NCBI GenBank assembly: GCA_903856995.1
Contig: CAIODK010000093.1
Span: forward strand, 1-18,908
DNA length: 18,908 nt
Reading direction: 5' to 3'
Source: an uncultured Burkholderiales bacterium
GTDB taxonomy: Bacteria > Pseudomonadota > Gammaproteobacteria > Burkholderiales > Burkholderiaceae_C
Made by a program: the position numbers and the translations under genes. Each line of letters begins with the position of its first letter. Positions within the stretch are counted from its first letter, which is position 1. Positions 7,098-14,747 of the stretch are shown in pieces. The notes under the pieces were generated by a model, which was not told the origin of the DNA, made no database searches, and was given only the letters and a program-made list of their open reading frames with translations.

Positions 7098-7916
7098 ATG
7101 GCTCAAACTCCTGATATTTTGAAAGTCGCCATCGCGGGCGCCAGCGGCCGCATGGGACACATGCTGATTGAGGCTGTCCGTAATGATCCGACGTGCCAAT
7201 TGACGGGCGCATTGGATGTGCCATCGAGCCCCGCCATTGGCAACGATGCAACAGGTTTCTTGGGTCAAGCCAGTGGCGTGAACATCGAAGCCGATGTGCG
7301 CAAAGCTTTGCAAAACAGCCGCGTGTTGATTGACTTCACGCGCCCTGAAGGCACGCTCGCGCATTTGAAAATTTGCCGCGAATTGGGCGTCAAAATGGTC
7401 ATCGGCACAACCGGATTTACGGATGCGCAAAAGGCAGAAATCGCCGAGGCGGGCAAGGACATCGCCATCGTCATGGCGCCCAACATGAGTGTGGGCGTGA
7501 ACGTGACCTTGAAGCTTTTGCAGATGGCCGCACAAGCCATGCCGACGGGCTACGACATTGAAATCATCGAAGCCCATCACCGCCACAAGGTCGATGCACC
7601 TTCAGGCACCGCGCTCAAGATGGGCGAAGTGATCGCCGAGGCACTGGGCCGTGACCTCAAAGACTGTGCTGTGTATGAGCGCTATGGCCACACCGGCGAG
7701 CGCGACCCCTCCAGCATTGGTTTTGCCACCATCCGTGGCGGCGACATCGTGGGCGACCACACCGTGCTGTTTGCTGGCACCGGCGAGCGCATTGAGGTGA
7801 CGCACAAGTCATCCAGCCGCTCCACGTATGCCCAAGGCAGCCTGCGCGCAGCCAGTTTTTTGGCGGGCAAGAGCAAAGGCTTGTTCGACATGTTTGACGT
7901 GTTGAACCTGCGTTAA
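7098..7916 (+). CDS. dapB: 4-hydroxy-tetrahydrodipicolinate reductase
   Basis: This 272-residue cytosolic enzyme reduces the DapA product to tetrahydrodipicolinate with NAD(P)H, on the route to lysine and to meso-diaminopimelate for peptidoglycan. The nucleotide-binding loop is 'VAIAGASGRMGHML' (10-23). 'PEGTLAHL' and 'IGTTGFTDAQ' are typical of DapB, and 'MAPNMSVGVNV' precedes the active site. The signature 'EIIEAHHRHKVDAPSGTALK' carries His160, His161 and Lys164, matching E. coli His159, His160 and Lys163. The C-terminal 'THKSSSRSTYAQGSLRAA' is also conserved. Length equals the usual 265-275. It starts 21 bases after bamE and ends 5 bases before the motor-protein gene, so it sits inside one transcription unit. 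Confidence 0.98.
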   Translation: MAQTPDILKVAIAGASGRMGHMLIEAVRNDPTCQLTGALDVPSSPAIGNDATGFLGQASGVNIEADVRKALQNSRVLIDFTRPEGTLAHLKICRELGVKMVIGTTGFTDAQKAEIAEAGKDIAIVMAPNMSVGVNVTLKLLQMAAQAMPTGYDIEIIEAHHRHKVDAPSGTALKMGEVIAEALGRDLKDCAVYERYGHTGERDPSSIGFATIRGGDIVGDHTVLFAGTGERIEVTHKSSSRSTYAQGSLRAASFLAGKSKGLFDMFDVLNLR

Positions 7917-7921
7917 ACAGC

Positions 7922-8548
7922 ATGGACTTCTTCGCTGCCGCCCTGCAAGGTGACGCGCTCAGCGTCACCCTGGTTTTGGTGTTGCTCGCCATGTCGGTGG
8001 CCAGCTGGGCCGTGATTTTTTACAAAGCTTGGCTGCTGCACCGTGTGAGCGCGGATATGGCGCATGGCAAGGCAGCTTTTTGGCAAGCGCGTGATGTGCA
8101 ACAAGGCATCCAAGCCTTGGCATCGATTGAACGCGCCGCGGTATTGCTGCCATTGGCCCAAGCCAATCAGCAGCTCATGCCGGGCACATTGGGCGCGCAA
8201 GGGGATGTGTCGGCGCAACGCACCCGCGTGTTGCGCGATGCCTTGCATGGTGTGTTGCACCATTTGCAGTCGGGCCAAGTGTTGTTGGCCACCGTGGGCT
8301 CTACCGCACCGTTCGTCGGTTTGCTGGGTACGGTGTGGGGCATTTATCACGCCCTCACCAGCATCGCTACCGCGGGGCAGCTCACGATTGAGCGGGTGGC
8401 AGGCCCTGTGGGTGAGGCGTTGGTCATGACCGCCGCGGGCTTGGCCGTGGCTTTGCCCGCCGTGTTGGCCTTTAACGTGATGGGCCGCATCATCAACCGT
8501 TTGGAGCAAGAGCTGGAAGGCTTTGCCCACGACCTGCGAGAGCTCTGA
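7922..8548 (+). CDS. MotA/TolQ/ExbB-family proton channel subunit
   Basis: A 208-residue inner-membrane protein of the ExbB/TolQ family, which forms a proton-driven motor with ExbD/TolR to energise work at the outer membrane. Three membrane segments are visible: about 14-36 (SVTLVLVLLAMSVASWAVIF), 119-143 (GSTAPFVGLLGTVWGIYHAL) and 165-187 (ALVMTAAGLAVALPAVLAFN). A cytoplasmic loop of about 80 residues lies between the first two, as in the family. Both family motifs, 'APFVGLLGTVWGI' and 'GPVGEALVMTAAGLAVALP', are intact. The stop overlaps the ATG of the ExbD-like gene by one base (TGATG), implying translational coupling. No tonB, tolA, tolB or pal is nearby, so I do not assign exbB or tolQ. 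Confidence 0.92.
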   Translation: MDFFAAALQGDALSVTLVLVLLAMSVASWAVIFYKAWLLHRVSADMAHGKAAFWQARDVQQGIQALASIERAAVLLPLAQANQQLMPGTLGAQGDVSAQRTRVLRDALHGVLHHLQSGQVLLATVGSTAPFVGLLGTVWGIYHALTSIATAGQLTIERVAGPVGEALVMTAAGLAVALPAVLAFNVMGRIINRLEQELEGFAHDLREL

Positions 8549-9000
8549 TGGCCTTCGGTCGTTTTGAGCGCACGCCGGGTCAAACACCTATGAGCGACAT
8601 CAACGTCACGCCTTTGGTCGATGTGATGATGGTCTTGCTGGTCATCTTTATCATCACCGCCCCTTTGATGGTCAGTTCGCTCAAGCTCGATTTACCCAAA
8701 ACCGAAGGTGCCCAAGCCAGCAGCGCGCCGCCCCGATTCGTCAAGCTTGGTATCAATGCCAAAGGCGAGGTGTATTTGGACGACAAACCCATTACTTTGG
8801 ATGAACTCAAAAGTAGCCTGAACGCCCAAGCCTCTCAAGCATTGGCCATGGATCACGGCGCATTGCCCGAGGTGCAGCTGCGGGCCGATGAGCGCGTGCC
8901 CTACGGCAAAGTGGTCGAAGTTATGGGCCTTGCCCAGCAAGCTGGCATGAACCGCATTGGCTTTGTGACTGAGCGCAAGCAGCCCTCAAACACCCCCTGA
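8548..9000 (+). CDS. ExbD/TolR-family biopolymer transport protein
   Basis: A 150-residue partner of the preceding channel subunit. A short cytoplasmic N-terminus (with 'MSDINVTPLVD') leads into one membrane segment, about 24-43 (VDVMMVLLVIFIITAPLMV). Asp25, the proton-carrying aspartate of the ExbD/TolR family, sits at its start. The rest is the periplasmic domain, with the repeating 'GEVYLDDKPITLDEL' and 'VQLRADERVPYGKVVEVM' segments typical of the fold. Upstream methionines allow a start at 8548 or at the internal ATG 8590. The 8548 start is preferred for the one-base overlap with the previous stop. The C-terminus (TERKQPSNTP) is ordinary. leuS follows after 95 bases. The energised partner (TonB-like or TolA-like) is not in the window. 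Confidence 0.92.
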   Translation: MAFGRFERTPGQTPMSDINVTPLVDVMMVLLVIFIITAPLMVSSLKLDLPKTEGAQASSAPPRFVKLGINAKGEVYLDDKPITLDELKSSLNAQASQALAMDHGALPEVQLRADERVPYGKVVEVMGLAQQAGMNRIGFVTERKQPSNTP

Positions 9001-9095
9001 TTCACCCCCAACCAAGCCCTAAAATCTAGGCATTTCCAGCCTTTGCTTTTTAAGGCGCTGTTCCCCGGTTTATCTGGGGTTCTCTGACTGATCCC
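9001..9095 (+). promoter_or_regulatory. leuS leader: possible -10 element and two small hairpins
   Basis: The gap between the ExbD-like gene and leuS holds a TAAAAT (9020-9025) resembling a sigma-70 -10 box; the sequence 17 bases upstream (CTGATT) matches the -35 consensus at only three of six positions. Downstream lie an AGGC/GCCT mini-hairpin followed by CTTTTT, and a better hairpin CCCCGG-TTTAT-CTGGGG (9063-9079, one G-T pair). I see no T-box or leader peptide rich in leucine. It is probably a second promoter with a structured leader. Confidence 0.3.
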
Positions 9096-11783
9096 ATGCA
9101 AGACAAATACAACCACACCGAGGTCGAACGCGCCGTTCAGGCCGCTTGGACCCAAGCCGACGCCTACCGCGTCACCGAAGACGCGTCCAAGAAAAAGTTT
9201 TACGCCTGCTCCATGCTGCCCTACCCCAGCGGCAAGCTGCACATGGGTCACGTGCGCAACTACACCATCAACGACATGCTCACGCGCAACTTGCGCATGA
9301 AGGGCTTCAATGTGTTGATGCCCATGGGCTGGGACGCCTTTGGTTTGCCCGCTGAAAACGCCGCGTTGAAAAATGGTGTGCCACCCGCGAAGTGGACGTA
9401 CGAAAACATCGCCTACATGAAGAAGCAAATGCAGGCGATGGGCTTGGCCATCGACTGGTCGCGCGAAGTGGCCACCTGCGACCCGACCTACTACAAGTGG
9501 AACCAATGGTTGTTCTTGAAGATGCTCGAAAAAGGCATCGCCTACCGCAAGACACAGGTCGTCAACTGGGATCCGGTGGACCAAACCGTGCTGGCCAATG
9601 AACAGGTGATTGATGGCAAAGGTTGGCGCACGGGCGCACCGGTTGAGAAGCGTGAGATCCCCGGCTACTACCTGAACATCACCGCCTACGCGCAAGAGCT
9701 GCTGGACCATGTCCAAATCGGCAACGAGAAGGCGACCTTGAACGGTTGGCCCGACAAAGTGCGCTTGATGCAAGAGAACTGGATTGGCAAGTCTGAGGGT
9801 GTGCGCTTTGCGTTCACGCACGACATTGCTGGCGCAGATGGCCACCTGATTGGCGACGGCAAGATGTATGTGTTCACCACACGTGCCGACACCCTCATGG
9901 GCGTGACTTTTTGTGCCGTGGCGGCCGAGCACCCCTTGGCTACGCACGCTGCAGCCTCCAACCCTGCCTTGGCCGCATTCATTGAAGAGTGCAAAACCGG
10001 CGGCACCACCGAAGCCGAGCTGGCCACGCAAGAGAAAAAGGGCATGCTGACAGGCTTGTTCGTCACGCACCCCGTGACCGGTGCGAAGGTTGAGGTGTGG
10101 GTGGGCAACTATGTGCTCATGTCCTATGGCGACGGCGCGGTCATGGGTGTGCCTGCGCATGACGAGCGCGACTTCGCATTTGCTTTGAAATACGACTTGC
10201 CAATCAAGCAGGTGGTATCGGTCAAAAACCAAAGCTTCAACGACAAAGCGTGGCAAGAGTGGTACGGCGACAAACAAAACTGCGTGTGCGTTAACTCAGG
10301 TGAGCTCGATGGCTTGAACCAAAAAGCCGCCGTTAATCAGGTGGCCGAGTTGCTCGCAGCCAAAGGTTTGGGCGAGAAGAAAACCACGTGGCGTTTGCGC
10401 GACTGGGGCATCAGCCGCCAGCGCTACTGGGGCACGCCCATCCCGATCATCCATTGCGATGAGCACGGTGCGGTGCCCGTGCCCGAAAAAAACCTGCCCG
10501 TGGTGCTGCCGCAAGACTGCATCCCTGACGGTTCTGGCAACCCACTGCACAAGCATGAAGGCTTCCACGCGGGTGTGACTTGCCCTGTCTGCGGCAAACC
10601 CGCCCGGCGTGAGACCGACACCATGGACACGTTTGTGGATTCGTCGTGGTACTTCATGCGCTATTGCGACCCTACCAACGCCGACGCGATGGTGGCTGAC
10701 GGTGCGCAGTACTGGGCGCCGATGGACCAATACATTGGCGGCATCGAGCACGCGATCCTGCATCTGTTGTACGCCCGCTTCTGGACCAAGGTCATGCGCG
10801 ACATGGGCCTGGTCAAGATCGACGAGCCGTTTACCCAGCTGTTGACGCAAGGCATGGTGCTCAACCATATCTACTCGCGTCGCACGGCCAAAGGTGGCAA
10901 AGACTATTTCTGGCCCCATGACGTGGAGCATGTGCTCGACGACACGGGCAAAGTCGTGGGCGCCAAGCTCAAGAACGAGGCCGACAGCAGCGATGGCAAA
11001 TTGCCCGTGGGCACAGCGATTGACTACGAAGGCGTGGGCACCATGTCCAAGTCCAAAAACAACGGCGTGGACCCGCAAGAGCTGATTAAAAAATATGGCG
11101 CCGACACCGCGCGCCTTTACACCATGTTCACCGCACCGCCCGAAGCGACGCTGGAGTGGAACGATGCATCCGTGGAAGGGAGCTATCGGTTCTTGCGCCG
11201 CGTGTGGAACTTCGCGTTCAAGCACGAAGCCACGCTCAAAACCGCCACGGCAAGCCGCCTCAACGCGAGCAAACCAAGTAAAGAAGCGGTCGACTTGCGG
11301 CGCGACATGCACATGGTCTTGAAACAAGTCAGCTATGACTATGACCGCATGCAATACAACACCGTGGTGTCGGGTTGCATGAAGTTGCTCAACGCGCTGG
11401 ACGACTTCAAACCCAACGGCAGCGACAGTGACAAAGCTGTGTTGTGCGAAGGCATGTCGTTGTTGTTGCGCATGCTCTACCCTGCATGCCCACACATTAG
11501 TGCGAACTTGTGGATTGAGCTGGGTTTCGCGGCACGCGATGGCGACTTGCTCGACACCGCTTGGCCAGAGGTGGATGAGTCCGCCTTGGAGCGCGACGAG
11601 TTGGAGCTGATGCTTCAAATCAACGGTAAGCTGCGTGGCTCAGTCGTGGTCAGCGCGACCGCGACAAAAGAGCAAATCGAACAAGCTGCTTTGGCCACAG
11701 AGGTCTTCATCAAGCAATCCGATGGTGCTGCACCGAAGAAGGTTATCGTGGTGCCTGGCCGTTTGGTCAACATCGTCGTTTAA
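9096..11783 (+). CDS. leuS: Leucyl-tRNA synthetase
   Basis: This 895-residue class Ia aminoacyl-tRNA synthetase charges tRNA-Leu; E. coli LeuRS is 860, so the length is normal. The HIGH motif is 'HMGH' (49-52) in 'PYPSGKLHMGHVRNY'. The CP1 editing domain, which removes mischarged amino acids, is marked by 'TTRADTLMGVTFCAVAAEHP' and 'VPAHDERDFAFA'. A Cys pair 'CPVCGK' follows in the insertion before the catalytic core resumes. The KMSKS loop reads 'TMSKSKNNGVDP' (from 649), with Thr in place of the first Lys. The anticodon-binding and C-terminal domains run to the end. Position before lptE and holA matches the conserved leuS-lptE-holA cluster known from E. coli. The long open frames on the opposite strand are codon-bias shadows. 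Confidence 0.99.
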   Translation: MQDKYNHTEVERAVQAAWTQADAYRVTEDASKKKFYACSMLPYPSGKLHMGHVRNYTINDMLTRNLRMKGFNVLMPMGWDAFGLPAENAALKNGVPPAKWTYENIAYMKKQMQAMGLAIDWSREVATCDPTYYKWNQWLFLKMLEKGIAYRKTQVVNWDPVDQTVLANEQVIDGKGWRTGAPVEKREIPGYYLNITAYAQELLDHVQIGNEKATLNGWPDKVRLMQENWIGKSEGVRFAFTHDIAGADGHLIGDGKMYVFTTRADTLMGVTFCAVAAEHPLATHAAASNPALAAFIEECKTGGTTEAELATQEKKGMLTGLFVTHPVTGAKVEVWVGNYVLMSYGDGAVMGVPAHDERDFAFALKYDLPIKQVVSVKNQSFNDKAWQEWYGDKQNCVCVNSGELDGLNQKAAVNQVAELLAAKGLGEKKTTWRLRDWGISRQRYWGTPIPIIHCDEHGAVPVPEKNLPVVLPQDCIPDGSGNPLHKHEGFHAGVTCPVCGKPARRETDTMDTFVDSSWYFMRYCDPTNADAMVADGAQYWAPMDQYIGGIEHAILHLLYARFWTKVMRDMGLVKIDEPFTQLLTQGMVLNHIYSRRTAKGGKDYFWPHDVEHVLDDTGKVVGAKLKNEADSSDGKLPVGTAIDYEGVGTMSKSKNNGVDPQELIKKYGADTARLYTMFTAPPEATLEWNDASVEGSYRFLRRVWNFAFKHEATLKTATASRLNASKPSKEAVDLRRDMHMVLKQVSYDYDRMQYNTVVSGCMKLLNALDDFKPNGSDSDKAVLCEGMSLLLRMLYPACPHISANLWIELGFAARDGDLLDTAWPEVDESALERDELELMLQINGKLRGSVVVSATATKEQIEQAALATEVFIKQSDGAAPKKVIVVPGRLVNIVV

Positions 11784-11794
11784 AGGTTCAGATC

Positions 11795-12298
11795 ATGACT
11801 ACGCGCCGCTCCTTCTTGATGTTCTCCTTGCTGACCGCGGGGCTGGCGGGTTGTGGTTTTGAATTGCGCAAGCCACCTAACTACGCCTTCAGCACGTTGT
11901 TCAGCAGCATCCCTGTGGTGTCGCCGTTTGGCCTGAAGCTCAAGCGCAGCCTGGAGTCTTCGGGGCAGGTGGAAGTCATCACCGATGCGCGCCAAGCGGA
12001 GCGGGCCGAGGTTTTGTTTGACCAACTGTTTGAGCTCCGTGAAAAGGTTGTCGTCGGCCGTACCTCGACGGGGGCGATTCGTGAGTTTCAACTGCGGATG
12101 CGTTATCGCTTTCGCGTCCGTTCACGCAATGGCATCGAACTGATCCCCGACACAGAAATCTTGCTCACCCGCGACATCAACTTCAACGAAACCGGCGCCT
12201 TGTCCAAAGAGTCGGAAGAAGGCTTGCTGTACCGCGACATGGAAAACGATTTGGTGATGCAAATTCAACGTCGCTTGGCAGCGATTCGTCACATCTAA
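11795..12298 (+). CDS. lptE: LPS-assembly lipoprotein LptE
   Basis: A 167-residue outer-membrane lipoprotein that plugs and supports the LptD barrel, which places lipopolysaccharide in the outer leaflet. The signal peptide 'MTTRRSFLMFSLLTAGLAGC' has an Arg pair and a lipobox (LAGC), so the mature protein begins at Cys20 with 'GFELRKP', the usual LptE beginning (GFxLR). The rest shows the short beta-rich LptE/RlpB domain, including 'LRMRYRFRVRSRNG' and 'ETGALSKESEEGLLYRDMEN'. Sequence conservation in this family is low, so the location between leuS and holA (11 and 2 bases away), as in E. coli, is a strong part of the assignment. Confidence 0.95.
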   Translation: MTTRRSFLMFSLLTAGLAGCGFELRKPPNYAFSTLFSSIPVVSPFGLKLKRSLESSGQVEVITDARQAERAEVLFDQLFELREKVVVGRTSTGAIREFQLRMRYRFRVRSRNGIELIPDTEILLTRDINFNETGALSKESEEGLLYRDMENDLVMQIQRRLAAIRHI

Positions 12299-12300
12299 GC

Positions 12301-13371
12301 ATGCAAGTCGCCAGCGTTCAATTTGCCAACCATTTGCAAGCGCAAGCGAGCAAAGGCCTGCGCAGCCTGTACACCTTTTACGGGGATGAGCCCCTGTTGC
12401 AGCAAGAGGCGCTAGACGCCTTGCGCACCACTGCGCGTGAGCAGGGATACACCGAACGCAACGTGTACACGGTGGCAGGCGCCCACTTTGATTGGGGCGA
12501 AGTCTTGGCCGCAGGCGGCTCCATGAGTTTGTTTGCCGACAAGCAACTGATTGAAATTCGCATCCCCTCAGGCAAGCCTGGCAAAGACGGCAGCACCGCT
12601 TTGCAACACATCGCGGAGTTGGCCGTGGGAAACGACAGCACGCTCACCGTGGTGCTGTTGCCGCGCCTCGACAAAGCCACCAAAAGCTCTGCTTGGTTTG
12701 CCGCCCTCGAAAACAACGGCATCAGCGTGCAGATTGATCCGATTGAACGCCACGTTTTGCCCACTTGGATTGCACAACGCCTAGGCGCGCAGCAGCAACG
12801 TGTGGCCGAGGGTGAGGCGGGTCAGCACACCTTGCAATTTTTTGCTGAGCGCGTGGAAGGCAACTTGCTCGCGGCACACCAAGAAATTCAAAAACTCGCG
12901 CTGCTCTACCCAGCAGGAGAGTTGAGTTTTGAGCAAGTCGAACGCGCCGTGTTGAACGTGGCGCGCTATGACGTCTTCAAACTCTCCGAGGCCGTGCTGA
13001 GTGGCCAACCCCTGCGCGTGCAACGCATGCTGGATGGCCTGAAGGCGGAAGGCGAAGCCGAGGTACTGGTGCACTACACGCTGGCGGAAGAAATTCGCGC
13101 TTTGAAGCGCGTCAAAGATGCGATGGCTTCCGGCAAGGCATTGCCTATGGCCTTGCGCGAGCAGCGCATTTGGGGCCCGCGCGAGCGCTTGTTTGAGCGC
13201 GTCCTGCCACGTCTGAGCACGGGTACGCTCGAAAAATTGTTGCAGTCGGCCCACCAAGTCGATGGCATTGTCAAAGGCCTCAAAACACCAGAATGGCCAG
13301 CTGACAACTGGCAAGCCCTGCACCGGTTGGCGATGCGTTTGTGTCGTGCTTGTATGCCGCGCAACGCTTAA
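12301..13371 (+). CDS. holA: DNA polymerase III subunit delta
   Basis: The delta subunit of the clamp loader opens the beta sliding clamp so it can be placed on primed DNA. The protein is 356 residues (E. coli 343). The N-terminal AAA+-like domain begins with 'FYGDEPLLQQEALDALR', the usual delta signature; as in other delta subunits there is no functional P-loop. The middle holds 'ERVEGNLLAAHQEIQKLALL' (about 181-200) and 'VLNVARYDVFKLSEAVLSG', both characteristic. The C-terminal helical collar domain follows ('LVHYTLAEEIRALKRVKDAM'). The ATG lies two bases after the lptE stop, indicating coupled translation, and proA begins 14 bases after its own stop. Nothing unusual. Confidence 0.96.
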   Translation: MQVASVQFANHLQAQASKGLRSLYTFYGDEPLLQQEALDALRTTAREQGYTERNVYTVAGAHFDWGEVLAAGGSMSLFADKQLIEIRIPSGKPGKDGSTALQHIAELAVGNDSTLTVVLLPRLDKATKSSAWFAALENNGISVQIDPIERHVLPTWIAQRLGAQQQRVAEGEAGQHTLQFFAERVEGNLLAAHQEIQKLALLYPAGELSFEQVERAVLNVARYDVFKLSEAVLSGQPLRVQRMLDGLKAEGEAEVLVHYTLAEEIRALKRVKDAMASGKALPMALREQRIWGPRERLFERVLPRLSTGTLEKLLQSAHQVDGIVKGLKTPEWPADNWQALHRLAMRLCRACMPRNA

Positions 13372-13385
13372 TTAGGAAACACACC

Positions 13386-14666
13386 ATGACGACTCTCAAC
13401 GTTGCCGAACACATGCAGACCCTTGGGCGCCAAGCCAAGGCCGCCTCTGCCCACATGGCAAAGGCCTCCACCGCAGTAAAAAACACGGCTTTACGCAAGC
13501 TCGCCGCTTTGCTGCGGGCCAACATCGACGCACTGCAAATCGACAACGCCAAGGACCTAGCGCGTGCCGTGGCCGCTGGCTTAGATGCCCCGATGGTGGA
13601 CCGTCTCAAGCTCACCCCCCAAGTGCTGGAAACATGTGCGCAAGGCTGCGAACAACTCGCCGCCATGCCCGATGTGATTGGTGAAATTATCGGCATGAAG
13701 CAGCAACCCAGCGGCATCCGCGTGGGGCAAATGCGTGTGCCCTTGGGCGTGTTTGGCATGATTTTTGAGAGTCGCCCCAACGTCACGATTGAAGCCGCAT
13801 CACTGTCCATCAAGAGCGGCAATGCATGCATCTTGCGCGGTGGCTCAGAAGCCATTGACTCCAACAAAGCCTTGGCGAAGTTGGTGCAACAAGCTTTGAG
13901 CGAAAGCGGTTTGCCAACCGATGCCGTGCAGCTGGTGCAAACTACTGACCGCGAAGCCGTCGGCCACCTCATCACCATGCCTGAGTACGTTGACGTCATC
14001 ATTCCGCGTGGCGGCAAAGGGTTGATTGAGCGCATCAGTCGCGATGCCAAAGTGCCCGTCATCAAACACTTGGACGGCAACTGCCACACCTATGTGGACG
14101 ACCCTTGCGACATCGCCATGGCCGTCACCGTGGCTGACAACGCCAAGACTCAAAAGTACAGCCCTTGCAACGCCAGCGAAAGCTTGGTGGTGGCCCGTGG
14201 CGTCGCGGCCGAGTTCTTGCCCAAGATCGGCGCGATTTACGCTGCCAAAGGCGTTGAGATGCGTTGCTGCCCCGAATCCAAGGCCATTTTGGCCAGCGTC
14301 AACGGTGCGAACCTCACAGACGCGACCGAGCAAGACTGGTTTGAGGAATACCTCGGCCCCATCATCAGCGTCAAAGTGGTGGACGGTTTGGATGCGGCCA
14401 TTGCCCACATCAACCACTATTCCAGCCACCATACAGAATCCATCCTCACCCGCGACCACATGCACGCCCAGCGCTTCTTGCGCGAGGTGGACTCATCCAG
14501 TGTGATGGTCAACGCGAGCACCCGCTTTGCGGATGGATTTGAATACGGTTTGGGTGCTGAAATAGGCATTTCTACCGACAAATTCCATGCCCGAGGGCCT
14601 GTGGGCATTGAGGGCCTGACCTCGCTCAAGTACGTGGTGCTGGGGCAGGGTGAAGTCCGCACATAG
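13386..14666 (+). CDS. proA: Glutamate-5-semialdehyde dehydrogenase (gamma-glutamyl phosphate reductase)
   Basis: This 426-residue cytosolic enzyme makes the second step of proline synthesis, reducing gamma-glutamyl phosphate with NADPH to glutamate-5-semialdehyde. It belongs to the aldehyde dehydrogenase superfamily. The family segment 'VPLGVFGMIFESRPNVTIEA' and 'SGNACILRGGSEAIDSN' are intact, and the catalytic Cys261 is seen in 'QKYSPCNASESLVV'. The C-terminal 'EYGLGAEIGISTDKFHARGP' is diagnostic. The start is the ATG at 13386, eight bases after a TAGGA ribosome-binding site, giving 'MTTLNVAEHMQTLGRQAKAA'. The frame is open to 13341, but that part overlaps holA. proB is not in the window. 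It is the last gene of the long plus-strand run. Confidence 0.98.
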   Translation: MTTLNVAEHMQTLGRQAKAASAHMAKASTAVKNTALRKLAALLRANIDALQIDNAKDLARAVAAGLDAPMVDRLKLTPQVLETCAQGCEQLAAMPDVIGEIIGMKQQPSGIRVGQMRVPLGVFGMIFESRPNVTIEAASLSIKSGNACILRGGSEAIDSNKALAKLVQQALSESGLPTDAVQLVQTTDREAVGHLITMPEYVDVIIPRGGKGLIERISRDAKVPVIKHLDGNCHTYVDDPCDIAMAVTVADNAKTQKYSPCNASESLVVARGVAAEFLPKIGAIYAAKGVEMRCCPESKAILASVNGANLTDATEQDWFEEYLGPIISVKVVDGLDAAIAHINHYSSHHTESILTRDHMHAQRFLREVDSSSVMVNASTRFADGFEYGLGAEIGISTDKFHARGPVGIEGLTSLKYVVLGQGEVRT

Positions 14667-14683
14667 TCTGCTGCGCGACATTT

Positions 14684-14724
14684 GCCGGCTTGAAGCTGGC
14701 GCTGTCACCCCAACGTCCTAGAAT
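14684..14724 (+). promoter_or_regulatory. Hairpin and candidate -10 element between proA and gshA
   Basis: The 81-base gap holds a hairpin GCCGGC-TTGAA-GCTGGC (14684-14700, one G-T pair) without a following T run, so it is a poor Rho-independent terminator. TAGAAT (14719-14724) resembles a -10 box and would start transcription about 15-20 bases before the gshA ATG. I find no matching -35 at normal spacing. A new transcription unit beginning here is plausible but not shown. Confidence 0.3.
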
Positions 14725-14747
14725 TGCGCTCCACATACAAGGCCACT

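Noticed and set aside
8901..11618. Two long minus-strand open frames (458 and 440 codons) lying nearly end to end opposite leuS
   Set aside because: They are antisense to a perfect leuS, rich in His/Val/Ala/Gln as expected of codon-bias mirror frames, and show no recognisable domain.
13280..14089. 269-codon minus-strand open frame opposite proA and the end of holA
   Set aside because: Its Ser/Met/Arg-rich low-complexity product is typical of an antisense frame, and proA on the other strand is fully conserved.
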